Under the pieces are notes generated by a model. The model saw only the letters and a list, made by a program, of their open reading frames with translations, ran no database searches and had not been told where the DNA came from. A stretch of 64,000 nucleotides of DNA from Variovorax paradoxus EPS (lineage in GTDB: Bacteria; Pseudomonadota; Gammaproteobacteria; Burkholderiales; Burkholderiaceae_C). Location of the stretch: the NCBI RefSeq assembly GCF_000184745.1, contig NC_014931.1:4588001-4652000 (forward strand), in the 5' to 3' direction. The position numbers and the translations under genes were made by a program. Of this stretch, positions 36,669-46,035 are shown one piece after another; position 1 is the first letter of the stretch; every line of letters starts with the position of its first letter.

Positions 36669-38048
36669 TCAGTCCAGAGTTGGTTCCGCGCGCTCGGGTT
36701 CGGCCAACGGCACGCCCTCCGCCACCACAGGCTCCGCCGCCTGCGCAATCGCCAGCACAGCCGCCGCCGTGCGCTCGGCCGCTCCGCGGTTCGACGACGA
36801 GAACGCCAGCGCAGCCTCCGCCATCGCCGCTCGCCGCTCGGGGTTCTCGACCAGCTTCAGCGCCGCCGTCACCGCCTGCTCCATGCCTTCGACGCGCAGC
36901 GACGCACCGGCCGCCAGCGACAGCTGCGCCGCCTCGGCGAAATTGAAGGTCGAGGGGCCCATCACCACCGGGCAGCCGCAGGCGGCCGGCTCGATGAGGT
37001 TCTGCCCGCCCAGCGGCTCGAAGCTGCCGCCAAGCAGCGCCACGTCGGCCAGGCCGTAGTACAGCGCCATCTCGCCGAGCGAATCGCCGAGCCAGATCTC
37101 CGCATCCGTCGGTTGGCCCGCGGCGCTGCGGCGTGCGACCGCGAAACCTTGCGATTCGATGAGCGCCGCCACTTCATCGAAACGTTGCGGATGGCGCGGC
37201 ACGATCATCCATTGCACGTCATGCACGCGCTTGGCGATCGAGCGGATCGCGCCCTGCTCGGGCGGAACCGGCGAGGTGGCGCCGAAGCGCTTGAGCACCT
37301 CGAGCAGCAGCCGCTCCTCACCGTCGCGCGAACTCGCGAGCACGACCATGGGCTTGGGCAGGCGCTCGCGCAGCGAGGTCGCGGCGGTGAGCTGCCGCGC
37401 ATCCGGCGTCGCATCGAACTTGAGGTTGCCGTAGATGCCGGCCACCTTGGCGCCGAGCGACACGAGCCGGTGCGCGTCGGCCTCGGTCTGCGCCCACACG
37501 GCCGCGAGCGCCGAGTACGCGGGCCGCGCGAGCCAGCCCAGGCGCTCGGCCGCGGCCAGCGATTTCTCGTTGAGCCGCGCATTGGCCAGCACCAGCGGAA
37601 TGCGGCGCTCGGCGCAGACCGCGGCCATCTCGGGCCAGACCTCGGTTTCCATCAGCACGCCGATGCGCGGCTTGAAGCGATCGAGAAAGCGCGCGACGGC
37701 ACCCGGCGTGTCCCACGGCTGCCAGACCTGCGTGTCGCCGGGCTCGAGCAGCTTGGCGCCCTCTTCGCGGCCAGTGGCGGTGCCGTGCGTGAGCAGGATC
37801 GGAATGCCCGGGTACTGCCGCCGCAGTTCGGCAATGAGGATGGCGGCCGCGCGCGTTTCGCCGAGCGACACCGCGTGTACCCAGCACTGGGCCTCGCCGG
37901 TGATGGATTCGTCGTAGTGGCCGAAGCGCTCCTCGACGGCCACGGCATAGCCAGGCTCGGCCTCCGCGCGGCGCCGCAACTTGCGGCGCACCAGCGGTTG
38001 CACGACGGTGGTGAAGGCGCCGTACAGGCGCAGCAGCAGGGAACGCAC
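36669..38048 (-). CDS. waaA: 3-deoxy-D-manno-octulosonic acid transferase
   Basis: 459 residues (usual about 425) from a GTG start. The N-terminal membrane anchor is followed by WVHAVSLGETRAA, ILLTHGTATGREEG, METEVWPEM, LANARLNEKS and the C-terminal GGSFEPLGGQNLIEPAACGCPVV (in part) and GPSTFNF, all typical KdtA motifs. It transfers Kdo from CMP-Kdo to lipid A precursor at the inner membrane. A C-terminal extension of about 30 residues is Pro/Glu-rich. It starts 5 bases after the phosphomannomutase stop. Confidence 0.94.
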   Translation of the reverse strand: MRSLLLRLYGAFTTVVQPLVRRKLRRRAEAEPGYAVAVEERFGHYDESITGEAQCWVHAVSLGETRAAAILIAELRRQYPGIPILLTHGTATGREEGAKLLEPGDTQVWQPWDTPGAVARFLDRFKPRIGVLMETEVWPEMAAVCAERRIPLVLANARLNEKSLAAAERLGWLARPAYSALAAVWAQTEADAHRLVSLGAKVAGIYGNLKFDATPDARQLTAATSLRERLPKPMVVLASSRDGEERLLLEVLKRFGATSPVPPEQGAIRSIAKRVHDVQWMIVPRHPQRFDEVAALIESQGFAVARRSAAGQPTDAEIWLGDSLGEMALYYGLADVALLGGSFEPLGGQNLIEPAACGCPVVMGPSTFNFAEAAQLSLAAGASLRVEGMEQAVTAALKLVENPERRAAMAEAALAFSSSNRGAAERTAAAVLAIAQAAEPVVAEGVPLAEPERAEPTLD

Positions 38049-38053
38049 AGGTG

Positions 38054-39436
38054 TCAGTGGGAAGCTTCGGCCAGCTTGGCGTCGGGTTTGGCGGTGCGCA
38101 GCAGCGCGAGCATTTCGGCCTGGATGCGCTGGAGCGCGGCATCGGTCTGGCCTTCGAAGCGCAGCACCAGCACGGGCGTGGTGTTGGAAGCGCGGATCAG
38201 CCCGAAGCCATCGGGCCAGTCCACGCGCAGGCCGTCGATGGTCGAGACCTTGGCGGGTGCCGCGAAACTCGCGCCCTTCACGAGCGTGTCGACCACCGTG
38301 TGCGGCTCGCCTTCGGCGCAGGCCACGTTGAGTTCGGGCGTCGAGAAGCTGGTGGGCAGCGCGTTGAGCACCTCACTCGCGTCCGGGCTCTTGCTCAAGA
38401 TTTCCAGCAGGCGGCAGCCGGCGTAAGTGCCGTCGTCGAAGCCGAACCAGCGTTCCTTGAAGAAGATGTGGCCGCTCATCTCGCCGCCCAGCGGCGAATC
38501 GATTTCCTTCATCTTCGCCTTGATGAGCGAGTGGCCGGTCTTGTAGATCATCGGCTTGCCGCCCGCGGCCTCGATGGCAGGCGCCAAGCGCTGCGAGCAC
38601 TTCACGTCGTAGACGATGGTGCCGCCGGGCACGCGCGAGAGCACGTCCTGTGCGAAGAGCTGCATCTGGCGATCCGGGAAGATGTTCTGGCCGTCCTTGG
38701 TGACGATGCCCAGGCGGTCGCCGTCGCCGTCGAAGGCCAGGCCCAGTTCGGCTTCGCCCTTGGCCAGTTCGGCCATCAGGTCCTTGAGGTTCTCCAGCTT
38801 GCTCGGATCGGGGTGGTGGTTGGGGAAATCGCCGTCGACCTCGCTGAAGAGCTCGACCACCTCGCAGCCTATGGCGCGGAAGATGGCGGGGGCCGTGGCA
38901 CCCGCGATGCCGTTGCCCGAATCGACCACGATCTTCATCGGGCGCGCCAGCTTGATGTCGCCCGCGATGCGCTTGACGTAGGCGTCGGTCACATCGACCT
39001 TGCGCACGCTGCCGCCGGGGGCGAGCCTGGCGGTGCCGTCTTCCATGGTCTTGCGCAGGCCCTGGATCTCGTCGCCGTAGATCGCGCGGCCGGCCAGCAC
39101 CATTTTGAAGCCGTTGTAGTCCTTGGGGTTGTGGCTGCCGGTGACCTGGATGCCGCTCGTGCACAGCGTGTGGGCCGCAAAGTAGAGCATCGGCGTGGTC
39201 ACCGCGCCCACGTCGATCACCTCGACGCCGGTGGCCACCAGGCCCTTGATCAGCGCCTCGGCGAGTGCGGGGCCCGACAGGCGTCCATCACGTCCCACGG
39301 CCACCGTCTTCTCGCCAGCGGCGCGGGCGGCGCTGCCGAACGCGCGCCCGAGGGCTTCGGCCACCTCGGCATCGAGGGTGACGGGCACGACGCCGCGGAT
39401 GTCATAGGCCTTGAAGATCGACGCGCTGAGTTGCAT
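38054..39436 (-). CDS. Phosphomannomutase/phosphoglucomutase
   Basis: 460 residues of the AlgC/ManB alpha-D-phosphohexomutase family. The phospho-serine loop is QVTGSHNPKDYNG (S101), the metal-binding loop is FDGDGDRLG (D236, D238, D240), the sugar-binding loop is GEMSGHIFF, and the phosphate loop RASNTTPVLVLRFE is at the C-terminus. It interconverts hexose 1- and 6-phosphates for LPS core and exopolysaccharide. ATG 39436 gives the canonical start. It is in an operon with waaA, consistent with LPS synthesis. Confidence 0.93.
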   Translation of the reverse strand: MQLSASIFKAYDIRGVVPVTLDAEVAEALGRAFGSAARAAGEKTVAVGRDGRLSGPALAEALIKGLVATGVEVIDVGAVTTPMLYFAAHTLCTSGIQVTGSHNPKDYNGFKMVLAGRAIYGDEIQGLRKTMEDGTARLAPGGSVRKVDVTDAYVKRIAGDIKLARPMKIVVDSGNGIAGATAPAIFRAIGCEVVELFSEVDGDFPNHHPDPSKLENLKDLMAELAKGEAELGLAFDGDGDRLGIVTKDGQNIFPDRQMQLFAQDVLSRVPGGTIVYDVKCSQRLAPAIEAAGGKPMIYKTGHSLIKAKMKEIDSPLGGEMSGHIFFKERWFGFDDGTYAGCRLLEILSKSPDASEVLNALPTSFSTPELNVACAEGEPHTVVDTLVKGASFAAPAKVSTIDGLRVDWPDGFGLIRASNTTPVLVLRFEGQTDAALQRIQAEMLALLRTAKPDAKLAEASH

Positions 39437-39546
39437 GAAAGGCGTTTCCCTGTGGGTTTTTGGAACGGGGATTGTAGGCAACGCCCCGCGTGCCCACATG
39501 TCCGAAAACGGCCAGTTGAAACGACTCGAAACCGTATCATTTGTCC

Positions 39547-41145
39547 ATGCCTTCCACCCAAGCCCCCTCTGAAGCGCTCGAGAGCGACGCCTGCTACCTG
39601 GCGATGAAGACGCACGATGCGCGCTTCGACGGCTCGTTCTTCACCGCCGTGACCTCCACCGGCATCTATTGCCGGCCGGTCTGCCGCGTCAAGCTGCCAC
39701 GGCGCGAGAACTGCCGGTTCTTCGTGCATGCGGCGCAGGCCGAGGCCGAGGGCTTCCGTCCGTGCCTGCGCTGCCGGCCCGAGCTGGCGCCGCGCGCGGC
39801 CAGCTGGTCGACCGAAGACTCTTCCCGCATCCTCGCGCTGCAGGCCGCGCGGCTGATCGACGAGCCCGACGCATGGACCCACGGCGATGACAACGGCCCC
39901 GGTGCGGCGCAGATCGCGGCGCGCCTGGGCGTGAGCGACCGGCACCTGCGGCGCATCTTCGAGGCGCAGTTCGGCGTCTCCCCGCTGCAATACCTGCAGA
40001 CGCGGCGCCTGCTGGCCGCCAAGCAGCTGATCGCCGACACGCGCCTGCCGATGACGCAGGTGGCGCTGGCCAGCGGCTTTGCGAGCGTGCGCCGCTTCAA
40101 TGCCGCCTTCGTCGAGCATTACGGCCTCAACCCGAGTGCGCTGCGGCGCGCGGGCGGCACGCAGGGCGGCGAAGGCAAGGCGATCGAAGTGCGGCTGGGC
40201 TTTCGTCCGCCTTACGACGTGAGCGCGATGCTCGGCTTCTTCGCGCGCCGCGCCCTGCGCGGTGTCGAGGTGGCGACCACGGCCGACGGCAAGGTGCCCG
40301 CCAAGGGCGGCACGCCGACCTATGTGCGCCTGGCCCGCACATTGCGCGTGCAGCAAGGCGGGCAGGCCCACGCCGGATGGCTGCAGCTGCGCTTCGACCT
40401 CGAACGCGAGCAGATGCTGCTGTCGGTCAGCGATTCGCTCGCCGCGGTGCTGCCGATCGTGATCAGCCGGGCACGCGCCATGCTCGATCTCGACGCCGAG
40501 CCGATGGCGATCAACGCGGCGCTGCATGCGGCCTTTCCGCATGGCGATGGACTGCGCGTGCCCGGCACGGTCGACGGCTTCGAGCTTGCGGTGCGCGCGG
40601 TGCTGGGCCAGCAGATCACGGTGGCCGCGGCGCGCACGCTGGGCTCGCGGCTGGTCGAGGCGTTCGGCGAACCGATCGCCACGCCCATCGACGGGCTGGA
40701 CAAGCTGTTTCCCACGCCCGCGGCTCTGGCGGCGGCGAGCGGCGATGCGCTGGGGCAGCTCGGCATCGTGCGGCAACGCCAGGCCGCCCTGCAGGCCATC
40801 GCGCGCGAAGTGGCGGCCGGCAAGCTGGCGCTGCATGCGGGCGCCGACGTGCCCGCGACCATCGCCGCGCTGCAGGAACTCCCCGGCATCGGCGCCTGGA
40901 CCGCGCAGTACATCGCGATGCGCGCGCTGCGCTGGCCCGATGCATTTCCGGCGGGCGACGTCGCGCTGCAGAAGGCGTTGGGCGTGACCACCGCGCGCGC
41001 GGCCAGCGAGGCCTCGCAGGCATGGCGGCCCTGGCGCAGCTATGCGGTGCTGCGGGCCTGGCACGCGCCCTCTTCTCCCCCAGCCGCCACAGAAGAAGCG
41101 GCGGTGGATTCTTCCCACATCACAACGGCAGGCGTCGCAGCCTGA
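39547..41145 (+). CDS. Ada-N / AraC-HTH / AlkA fusion: methylation-response regulator and 3-methyladenine DNA glycosylase
   Basis: 532 residues from ATG 39547. The N-terminal Ada zinc domain has four Cys (C42, C46, C73, C76) matching the Ada methyl-phosphotriester site. An AraC-type HTH (about 100-190: DRHLRRIFEAQFGVSPLQYL) follows, then an AlkA domain with helix-hairpin-helix ELPGIGAWTAQYIAMRAL and catalytic Asp D471 in FPAGDVALQ. The fusion combines damage sensing, transcription control and excision of alkylated bases. The methyltransferase gene follows 6 bases after its stop, forming an adaptive-response operon. Confidence 0.93.
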   Translation: MPSTQAPSEALESDACYLAMKTHDARFDGSFFTAVTSTGIYCRPVCRVKLPRRENCRFFVHAAQAEAEGFRPCLRCRPELAPRAASWSTEDSSRILALQAARLIDEPDAWTHGDDNGPGAAQIAARLGVSDRHLRRIFEAQFGVSPLQYLQTRRLLAAKQLIADTRLPMTQVALASGFASVRRFNAAFVEHYGLNPSALRRAGGTQGGEGKAIEVRLGFRPPYDVSAMLGFFARRALRGVEVATTADGKVPAKGGTPTYVRLARTLRVQQGGQAHAGWLQLRFDLEREQMLLSVSDSLAAVLPIVISRARAMLDLDAEPMAINAALHAAFPHGDGLRVPGTVDGFELAVRAVLGQQITVAAARTLGSRLVEAFGEPIATPIDGLDKLFPTPAALAAASGDALGQLGIVRQRQAALQAIAREVAAGKLALHAGADVPATIAALQELPGIGAWTAQYIAMRALRWPDAFPAGDVALQKALGVTTARAASEASQAWRPWRSYAVLRAWHAPSSPPAATEEAAVDSSHITTAGVAA

Positions 41146-41151
41146 AATGTC

Positions 41152-41649
41152 ATGAAGTTCAAGAGCAAGGCCATCTACACCTCGCACATCGACACGCCGC
41201 TCGGCGGCATCACGATGGCGGCCACCGACCAGGGCCTGGCCGGCGTCTGGTTCGACCAGCAGCGCCACTGGCCCGACACCACGGGCTGGATCGCGAAGGA
41301 CGACCATCCGGCGCTCATCGAGGCCGGCACGCAGCTGCGCGACTACTTCGCAGGCAAGCGCGGTGATTTCGACATGCCACTCGACCTGTCGCACGGCACC
41401 GCCTTCCAGCAGAGCGTGTGGCAGGCGCTGCTCGCGATTCCCGCGGGCAAGACGATGACCTACGGCGCGCTCAGCGTGCATGTGGGCAACCCGGCCGCGG
41501 TGCGCGCGGTGGGCGCGGCCGTGGGGCGCAACCCGATCAGCGTGATCGTTCCGTGCCACCGCGTGCTCGGCTCCGACGGTTCGCTGACCGGTTACGCTGG
41601 CGGGCTTCACCGCAAGACCGCCCTCCTCGAACTGGAAGGCGCGAGATAA
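41152..41649 (+). CDS. ogt: Methylated-DNA--[protein]-cysteine S-methyltransferase
   Basis: 165 residues. The acceptor cysteine is C135 in ISVIVPCHRVLGSDGSLTGYAGG, with the RAVGAAVGRNP helix and the N-terminal DTPLGGITMAAT strand as in Ogt. It removes O6-methyl groups from guanine in a single suicidal turnover. It forms an operon with the Ada-AlkA fusion upstream. Confidence 0.95.
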   Translation: MKFKSKAIYTSHIDTPLGGITMAATDQGLAGVWFDQQRHWPDTTGWIAKDDHPALIEAGTQLRDYFAGKRGDFDMPLDLSHGTAFQQSVWQALLAIPAGKTMTYGALSVHVGNPAAVRAVGAAVGRNPISVIVPCHRVLGSDGSLTGYAGGLHRKTALLELEGAR

Positions 41650-41667
41650 GAAAAGACCGAGAGACGC

Positions 41668-42600
41668 ATGAGCACAACAACACAGAACAACACTGCCACC
41701 AGCATCGCCAAGCCCTGGCTCATCGACCTCGTGCTGCTCGGTGCGCTCTGGGGCGCATCCTTTCTCTTCATGCGCATTGGTGCGGCCGAGTTCGGCGCGT
41801 TGCCGACGGCCGCGGTGCGGGTGGCGATCGCCGCGCTGTTCCTGCTGCCGATCGCGCTCGTGCGCGGCCAGGGGCCGGCCATCGCCAAGCACTGGAAGGC
41901 CACCTTCGGCGTCGGCGTCTTCAACTCGGGAATGCCGTTCGCGCTCTTCTGCTTTGCGCTCCTGACCATCAACTCCGGCCTCGCGGCCGTCATCAACGCC
42001 ACCGTGCCGATGTTCGGCGCGCTGGTTGCATGGGCGTGGTTCCGCGAGCGGCCGAGCGGCTCGCGCATCGTCGGCCTCGTTATCGGCTTTACCGGCGTCG
42101 CGATGCTCGCGAGCCGCAGCGCCGGCCTGCACGCCGGCGCGAGCAGCAACGCCGCGCTGTGGGCTGTCATCGCCTGCCTCGGGGCGTGCCTGTGCTACGG
42201 CATCTCGGCCAGCGCCACCCGGCGCTACCTGGGCGGTGTGCCGCCGCTGGCCACCGCGACGGGCAGCCAGCTGGGCGCCACGCTCTTCCTCGCGCTGCCG
42301 GCCATCTGGCTCTGGCCCGCGCAGATGCCGAGCCTGCGCGCATGGCTCGCGCTGCTGGCGCTGGGCATCGCCTGCACGGGCGTGGCGTACATCCTGTTCT
42401 TCCGCCTGATCGAACGCGCCGGCCCGGCCCGCGCACTGACCGTGACCTTCCTGGTGCCGGTGTTCGCGCTCTTCTACGGCGCGGTGTTCCTCGGTGAAAG
42501 CATCACGCAGTGGATGCTGATTTCCGCCGTGGTGATCGTGTGCGGCGTGGCGCTCTCCACCGGCGTGGTCCGGCTCGGCCCCAAACCCAAGACGGTTTGA
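41668..42600 (+). CDS. EamA-family (DMT) transporter
   Basis: 310 residues, 10 membrane segments in two EamA repeats. The first begins LIDLVLLGALWGASFLFMRI and the second LWAVIACLGACLCYGISASA, with the end motif VFALFYGAVFLGESIT. It sits 18 bases after ogt. RhaT/YdcZ-type DMT proteins export amino acids or other metabolites. The substrate is unknown; the link with DNA repair may be positional only. Confidence 0.9.
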   Translation: MSTTTQNNTATSIAKPWLIDLVLLGALWGASFLFMRIGAAEFGALPTAAVRVAIAALFLLPIALVRGQGPAIAKHWKATFGVGVFNSGMPFALFCFALLTINSGLAAVINATVPMFGALVAWAWFRERPSGSRIVGLVIGFTGVAMLASRSAGLHAGASSNAALWAVIACLGACLCYGISASATRRYLGGVPPLATATGSQLGATLFLALPAIWLWPAQMPSLRAWLALLALGIACTGVAYILFFRLIERAGPARALTVTFLVPVFALFYGAVFLGESITQWMLISAVVIVCGVALSTGVVRLGPKPKTV

Positions 42601-42609
42601 TGGCGGCGA

Positions 42610-43263
42610 TCAGATAGCGCCAGCCACGACGTTGACGGAGAGCGCCAGCACCAGCATGTTGAATGCGAAGGCCAGCACGCTGTGGACCAGCGTGATGCGC
42701 CGCATCTCGCGCGACGTGGCCTGCACGTCGGACACCTGCGAGGTCATGCCGATCACGTACGAGTAGTAGAGAAAGTCGAAGTAGTCCGGGTCGTCCTTGC
42801 CCGGAAAGTCGAGGCCGCCATCGGGCGAGCCGCCCTTCTGGTCGATGTAGTAGCGGTGCGCGTAGTGAAAGGCGTAGATCGTGTGCATCATCAGCCAGGA
42901 GCCGACCAGCGCCACCACGCCGAGCACGACGTGGCCCGCGCGCTCCCAGCCCGTCAGTTGCTTCACCTGCTGCAGCAGCATCGCGATGGCGATCACGCTC
43001 ACGGCGACCACCACCAGCATCGACACCAGGATCATCAGGTTGGGCTGGTCCAGCGACTGCGCCCGCTCGCGCGTGCGCCGCGCGTCGAAGGTCTCGATCA
43101 GCCACCAGGTCAGCACCTGGTACACCAGCACCCCCGCGCACCAGCCCGCCAGCCCCCGCGCCATGCCGCCGACGGGCCACGGTGCCAGCGCCACGGCGGC
43201 CCCGACAACGGAGCCGTAGAGAAGACGCTGCGGGCCCGTGGTCGTGGAGAGGTGTTTGCGCAT
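42610..43263 (-). CDS. DUF1345 membrane protein
   Basis: 217 residues, five or six membrane segments. The DUF1345 hallmarks are LGVVALVGSWLMMHTIYAFHYAHRYY (in part), GGLDFPGKDDPDYFDFLYYSYVIGM (in part) and TSQVSDVQATSREMRR. The function of the family is unknown. It converges with the DMT gene (10 bases apart) and diverges from the barrel gene at 43426. Confidence 0.85.
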   Translation of the reverse strand: MRKHLSTTTGPQRLLYGSVVGAAVALAPWPVGGMARGLAGWCAGVLVYQVLTWWLIETFDARRTRERAQSLDQPNLMILVSMLVVVAVSVIAIAMLLQQVKQLTGWERAGHVVLGVVALVGSWLMMHTIYAFHYAHRYYIDQKGGSPDGGLDFPGKDDPDYFDFLYYSYVIGMTSQVSDVQATSREMRRITLVHSVLAFAFNMLVLALSVNVVAGAI

Positions 43264-43378
43264 GCGGCACTGTAGCGCCGCCCCCGCACCATCAAGAAAT
43301 TCCTACAAGAAGAGCCGCATTCCGCGCATTCGACGCGTTGTGCCGCCTCACTAAGGTACTGCGGTTCAAGGGAGTCTG

Positions 43379-43406
43379 GCCCCGAGGCAATGCCCGGGGC
43401 TTCTTC
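43379..43406 (+). promoter_or_regulatory. Terminator-like hairpin in the leader of the barrel gene
   Basis: GCCCCG-A-GGC-AAT-GCC-CGGGGC folds into a 9-bp hairpin with one bulged A and is followed by TTCTTC. It ends 25 bases before the ATG at 43426. It could attenuate or stabilise the leader transcript; no coding sequence ends just upstream on this strand. Confidence 0.35.
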
Positions 43407-43425
43407 AATTTCCGAAGGATTCTTC

Positions 43426-44265
43426 ATGCTGTCGTTCCGCTCCCGTCCGCTCGACTGGACGTTCAGATTCGGCGCCCTCGGTGCGCTGGTGGGTTCCGGT
43501 TTTCTTTTCGCCACCGCACCCGCGCTGGCCGACCCTTCGCCGGCGCTGGACCGGTTCAGTCTCTCGGTGGGCGGCTTCAACGCCGATCCGAAGCTCGAGG
43601 CCTCCGTGGCCACTCCCTACGGAACGCTGCAGACGGGCGACATCAAGCCCGGCCGCGTGACCATGCCCCGCATCACCGCCGACCTGCTGCTGGGCGACAG
43701 CCAGGGCATATCCTTCGACTACTACCAGTACAAGCGCGACTACGGCGGCCAGTTCGGCAACAACACCTCTCTCGGCCCCTTCGGCACGCTGAGCACTCTC
43801 GGCAACGCGAACCTCAACACCAAGCTCGACTTCGCCAAGCTCTCGTACAAGTGGTGGCTCGGCTCGGGCAACACGGTGTTCGGCCTCGGTGCCGGCGCGG
43901 CCTACTACCGCGCGACGCTGGGCATCACCGCGCTCGCCGGGGTGAACGGACAGGTCGGCACGCTGAACGAAAGCTCGAGCGACAACGCGGTCGCGCCGCT
44001 GCTCGAAATTGGCGTGCGCCACGCCATCACGCCCGACCTGCGCCTGTTCGCCGACGCCTCGGGCGTGTGGAAGAGCAGCGGCCGCTTCCACGGCAACATC
44101 TACAACGCCTCGGCCGGCGTCGAGTGGTTCCCGGTGAAGAATGTGGGCCTCGTGGTCTCCTATGGCGTGACGAACATCGACCTGACCCGCGACGGCAGCA
44201 CTGCCGACTCTCGGCTCAAGGTGCGGCTGCAAGGGCCCTCGGCGTTCCTGAAGGCGCGCTTCTGA
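43426..44265 (+). CDS. OmpW-like outer-membrane beta-barrel protein
   Basis: 279 residues from ATG 43426 (AAGGAT ribosome site). The signal peptide ends near ALA-D (about 37). The mature part alternates hydrophobic residues in strand-length stretches (FSLSVGGFN, ISFDYYQYK, NTVFGLGAGAAYYRAT, IGVRHAITPDLRLFADASG, NVGLVVSYGVTNID) and ends in FLKARF with the C-terminal Phe of outer-membrane barrels. No plug or other domain is visible. Function unknown. Confidence 0.78.
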   Translation: MLSFRSRPLDWTFRFGALGALVGSGFLFATAPALADPSPALDRFSLSVGGFNADPKLEASVATPYGTLQTGDIKPGRVTMPRITADLLLGDSQGISFDYYQYKRDYGGQFGNNTSLGPFGTLSTLGNANLNTKLDFAKLSYKWWLGSGNTVFGLGAGAAYYRATLGITALAGVNGQVGTLNESSSDNAVAPLLEIGVRHAITPDLRLFADASGVWKSSGRFHGNIYNASAGVEWFPVKNVGLVVSYGVTNIDLTRDGSTADSRLKVRLQGPSAFLKARF

Positions 44266-44297
44266 CGCGAGGTCGAGCCGGGTCCTGAATCGGCAGC

Positions 44298-44322
44298 GGC
44301 CCGCTTCGGCGGGCCTTTCTTC
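44298..44322 (+). terminator. Rho-independent terminator
   Basis: GGCCCGC-TTCG-GCGGGCC followed by TTTCTTCG, 32 bases after the stop of the barrel gene. The perfect 7-bp stem has a stable TTCG tetraloop and a T-rich tail. Confidence 0.88.
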
Positions 44323-44418
44323 GTGTAGCCACTCTTCGCAAGACGCGGCGCCGGGCGGGCCTTAGCCTCTGGCCGCGAGATCGATCAACGACCGACCGAA
44401 GACCTGAGACACGAAGCC

Positions 44419-46035
44419 ATGCCCGCAGTCCGCCCCGCGCCCACACCTCAGCCATCCCCCTCCATTGCACGCATCTCGCGCATCGCGCTGGGCGATGTGC
44501 TCCACCGTTCCGCGCGTCGCTTCGGCGCGCGCACCGCGTTGATCGACGGGGCGCACCGCATGACCTACAGCGAGCTCGACGCCGCATCGAACCGCTTCGC
44601 GCACCACCTGCTGGGCCTCGGCCTTCCGAGCGGGGAGCGCGTGGGCATGCTGTGCAACAACTCGATCCAGATGGTCGTCGCGATGCTCGGCATCCAGAAG
44701 GCCGGAATGGTGTGGGTGCCGATCAACACCGCGCTCGCGGTCGATGCCATCGGCTACATCCTCGCGCATGCGGAGATACGCCACATCGTGATCGACACGG
44801 CCCTGCACGCCAAGCCCGCGCTGCGCGATCTGCTGCAGGACCAAGGCGTCGCGCCGATGCTCTGCGTGCTCGATGGCGATGCGCCGCCCGAGGGGATTCC
44901 CACCGTCGCGGAAGCGATCGCTACGGGCGCCGCCACGCTGCCCGACGTGGACATCGACAGCACGCAGCTTGCGCTCATCATGTACACGAGCGGCACCACC
45001 GGCCGGCAGAAAGGCGTGATGCATTCGCACGCCTCGGTGCACTCGGTGCTGCTGAGCAACATGGTCGAGTGGGGCAGCAGCCCCGAGCGCTGCGACGTGT
45101 GGAGCAGCGTGCTGCCGCTCTTTCATTGCGGCCAGCACACGGTGCTGATGTCGGCGCTCGCGGTCGGCGGCGCGCTCGTCATCTTTCGCGGCTTCGATCC
45201 CGGCGCGGTGCTCGAAGCCATCGAGCGCCACCGCATCACCGTCGTGGTCGGCCTGCCGATGATGTACGGCGCGCTGCTCGCGCATCCGCAGCGCGCGGCG
45301 CGCGACCTCTCGAGCCTGCGCCTGTGCGTCTACGCGATGGCGCCGATGTCCCGCACGCTGCTGCTGCACCTGCTCGACGAGTTCTGCCAGAACTTCGCAT
45401 TGGTCTCCGGCCAGACCGAGATGTACCCCGGCGCCACCATCTTCGAGGTGCACGAGCAGCGACAGCGCTTCGGCTCCTACTGGGGCGTGGGCACGCTGGT
45501 GAACGAGGTCGCGGTGATGGGCGACGGCGGCGAGCTGCTCGGCGCGAACCAGGTCGGCGAAATCGTCTTTCGCGGTCCCAACGTGATGCTCGGCTACTAC
45601 AAGGACCCCGAGGCGACGGCGAACGCGCAGCGCTTCGGCTGGCACCACTCGGGCGACCTCGGCAAGCTCGACGACGACGGCCAGTTGATCTTCCTCGACC
45701 GGCTGAAGGACATGGTGAAGTCGGGCGGCGAAAACGTGCCATCGCTCAAGGTCGAGGAGGTGTTGCTGCGGCATCCCGCCGTGCTCAATGCGGCGGTGGT
45801 CGGGCTGCCGCACGACCACTGGGGCGAAGCCATCACCGCCTTCGTCACGCGGCGGCCCGATGCGGCGGCGGAGCTCACCGCGGCGGATCTCGCCGCGCAT
45901 TGCAGGGAACACCTCGGCGGCTTCGAGGTGCCCAAGGAAATCGTCTTCCTGCCCGCGCTGCCGATGACCTCGACCGGAAAGATCCAGAAGTTCGAACTGC
46001 GCCAGGCGCACCAGGAACACTATCGGCGCGGCTGA
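44419..46035 (+). CDS. AMP-dependent acyl-CoA synthetase
   Basis: 538 residues. The adenylation motifs are MYTSGTTGRQKGVMHSH (P-loop-like A3), YYKDPEATANAQRFGWHHSGDLG (A7 region, in part) and the C-terminal Lys motif SGGENVPSLKVEE and STGKIQKFELR. It activates a carboxylic acid to the acyl-CoA. The tail overlaps the LysR stop by 16 bases on the opposite strand. It may act on an aromatic or phenylpropanoid acid released by the neighbouring esterase, but the substrate is not shown. Confidence 0.88.
   Translation: MPAVRPAPTPQPSPSIARISRIALGDVLHRSARRFGARTALIDGAHRMTYSELDAASNRFAHHLLGLGLPSGERVGMLCNNSIQMVVAMLGIQKAGMVWVPINTALAVDAIGYILAHAEIRHIVIDTALHAKPALRDLLQDQGVAPMLCVLDGDAPPEGIPTVAEAIATGAATLPDVDIDSTQLALIMYTSGTTGRQKGVMHSHASVHSVLLSNMVEWGSSPERCDVWSSVLPLFHCGQHTVLMSALAVGGALVIFRGFDPGAVLEAIERHRITVVVGLPMMYGALLAHPQRAARDLSSLRLCVYAMAPMSRTLLLHLLDEFCQNFALVSGQTEMYPGATIFEVHEQRQRFGSYWGVGTLVNEVAVMGDGGELLGANQVGEIVFRGPNVMLGYYKDPEATANAQRFGWHHSGDLGKLDDDGQLIFLDRLKDMVKSGGENVPSLKVEEVLLRHPAVLNAAVVGLPHDHWGEAITAFVTRRPDAAAELTAADLAAHCREHLGGFEVPKEIVFLPALPMTSTGKIQKFELRQAHQEHYRRG

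Noticed and set aside
39250..42132. 960-codon open frame on the minus strand
   Set aside because: It opposes the Ada-AlkA fusion and ogt, whose catalytic motifs are intact on the plus strand.
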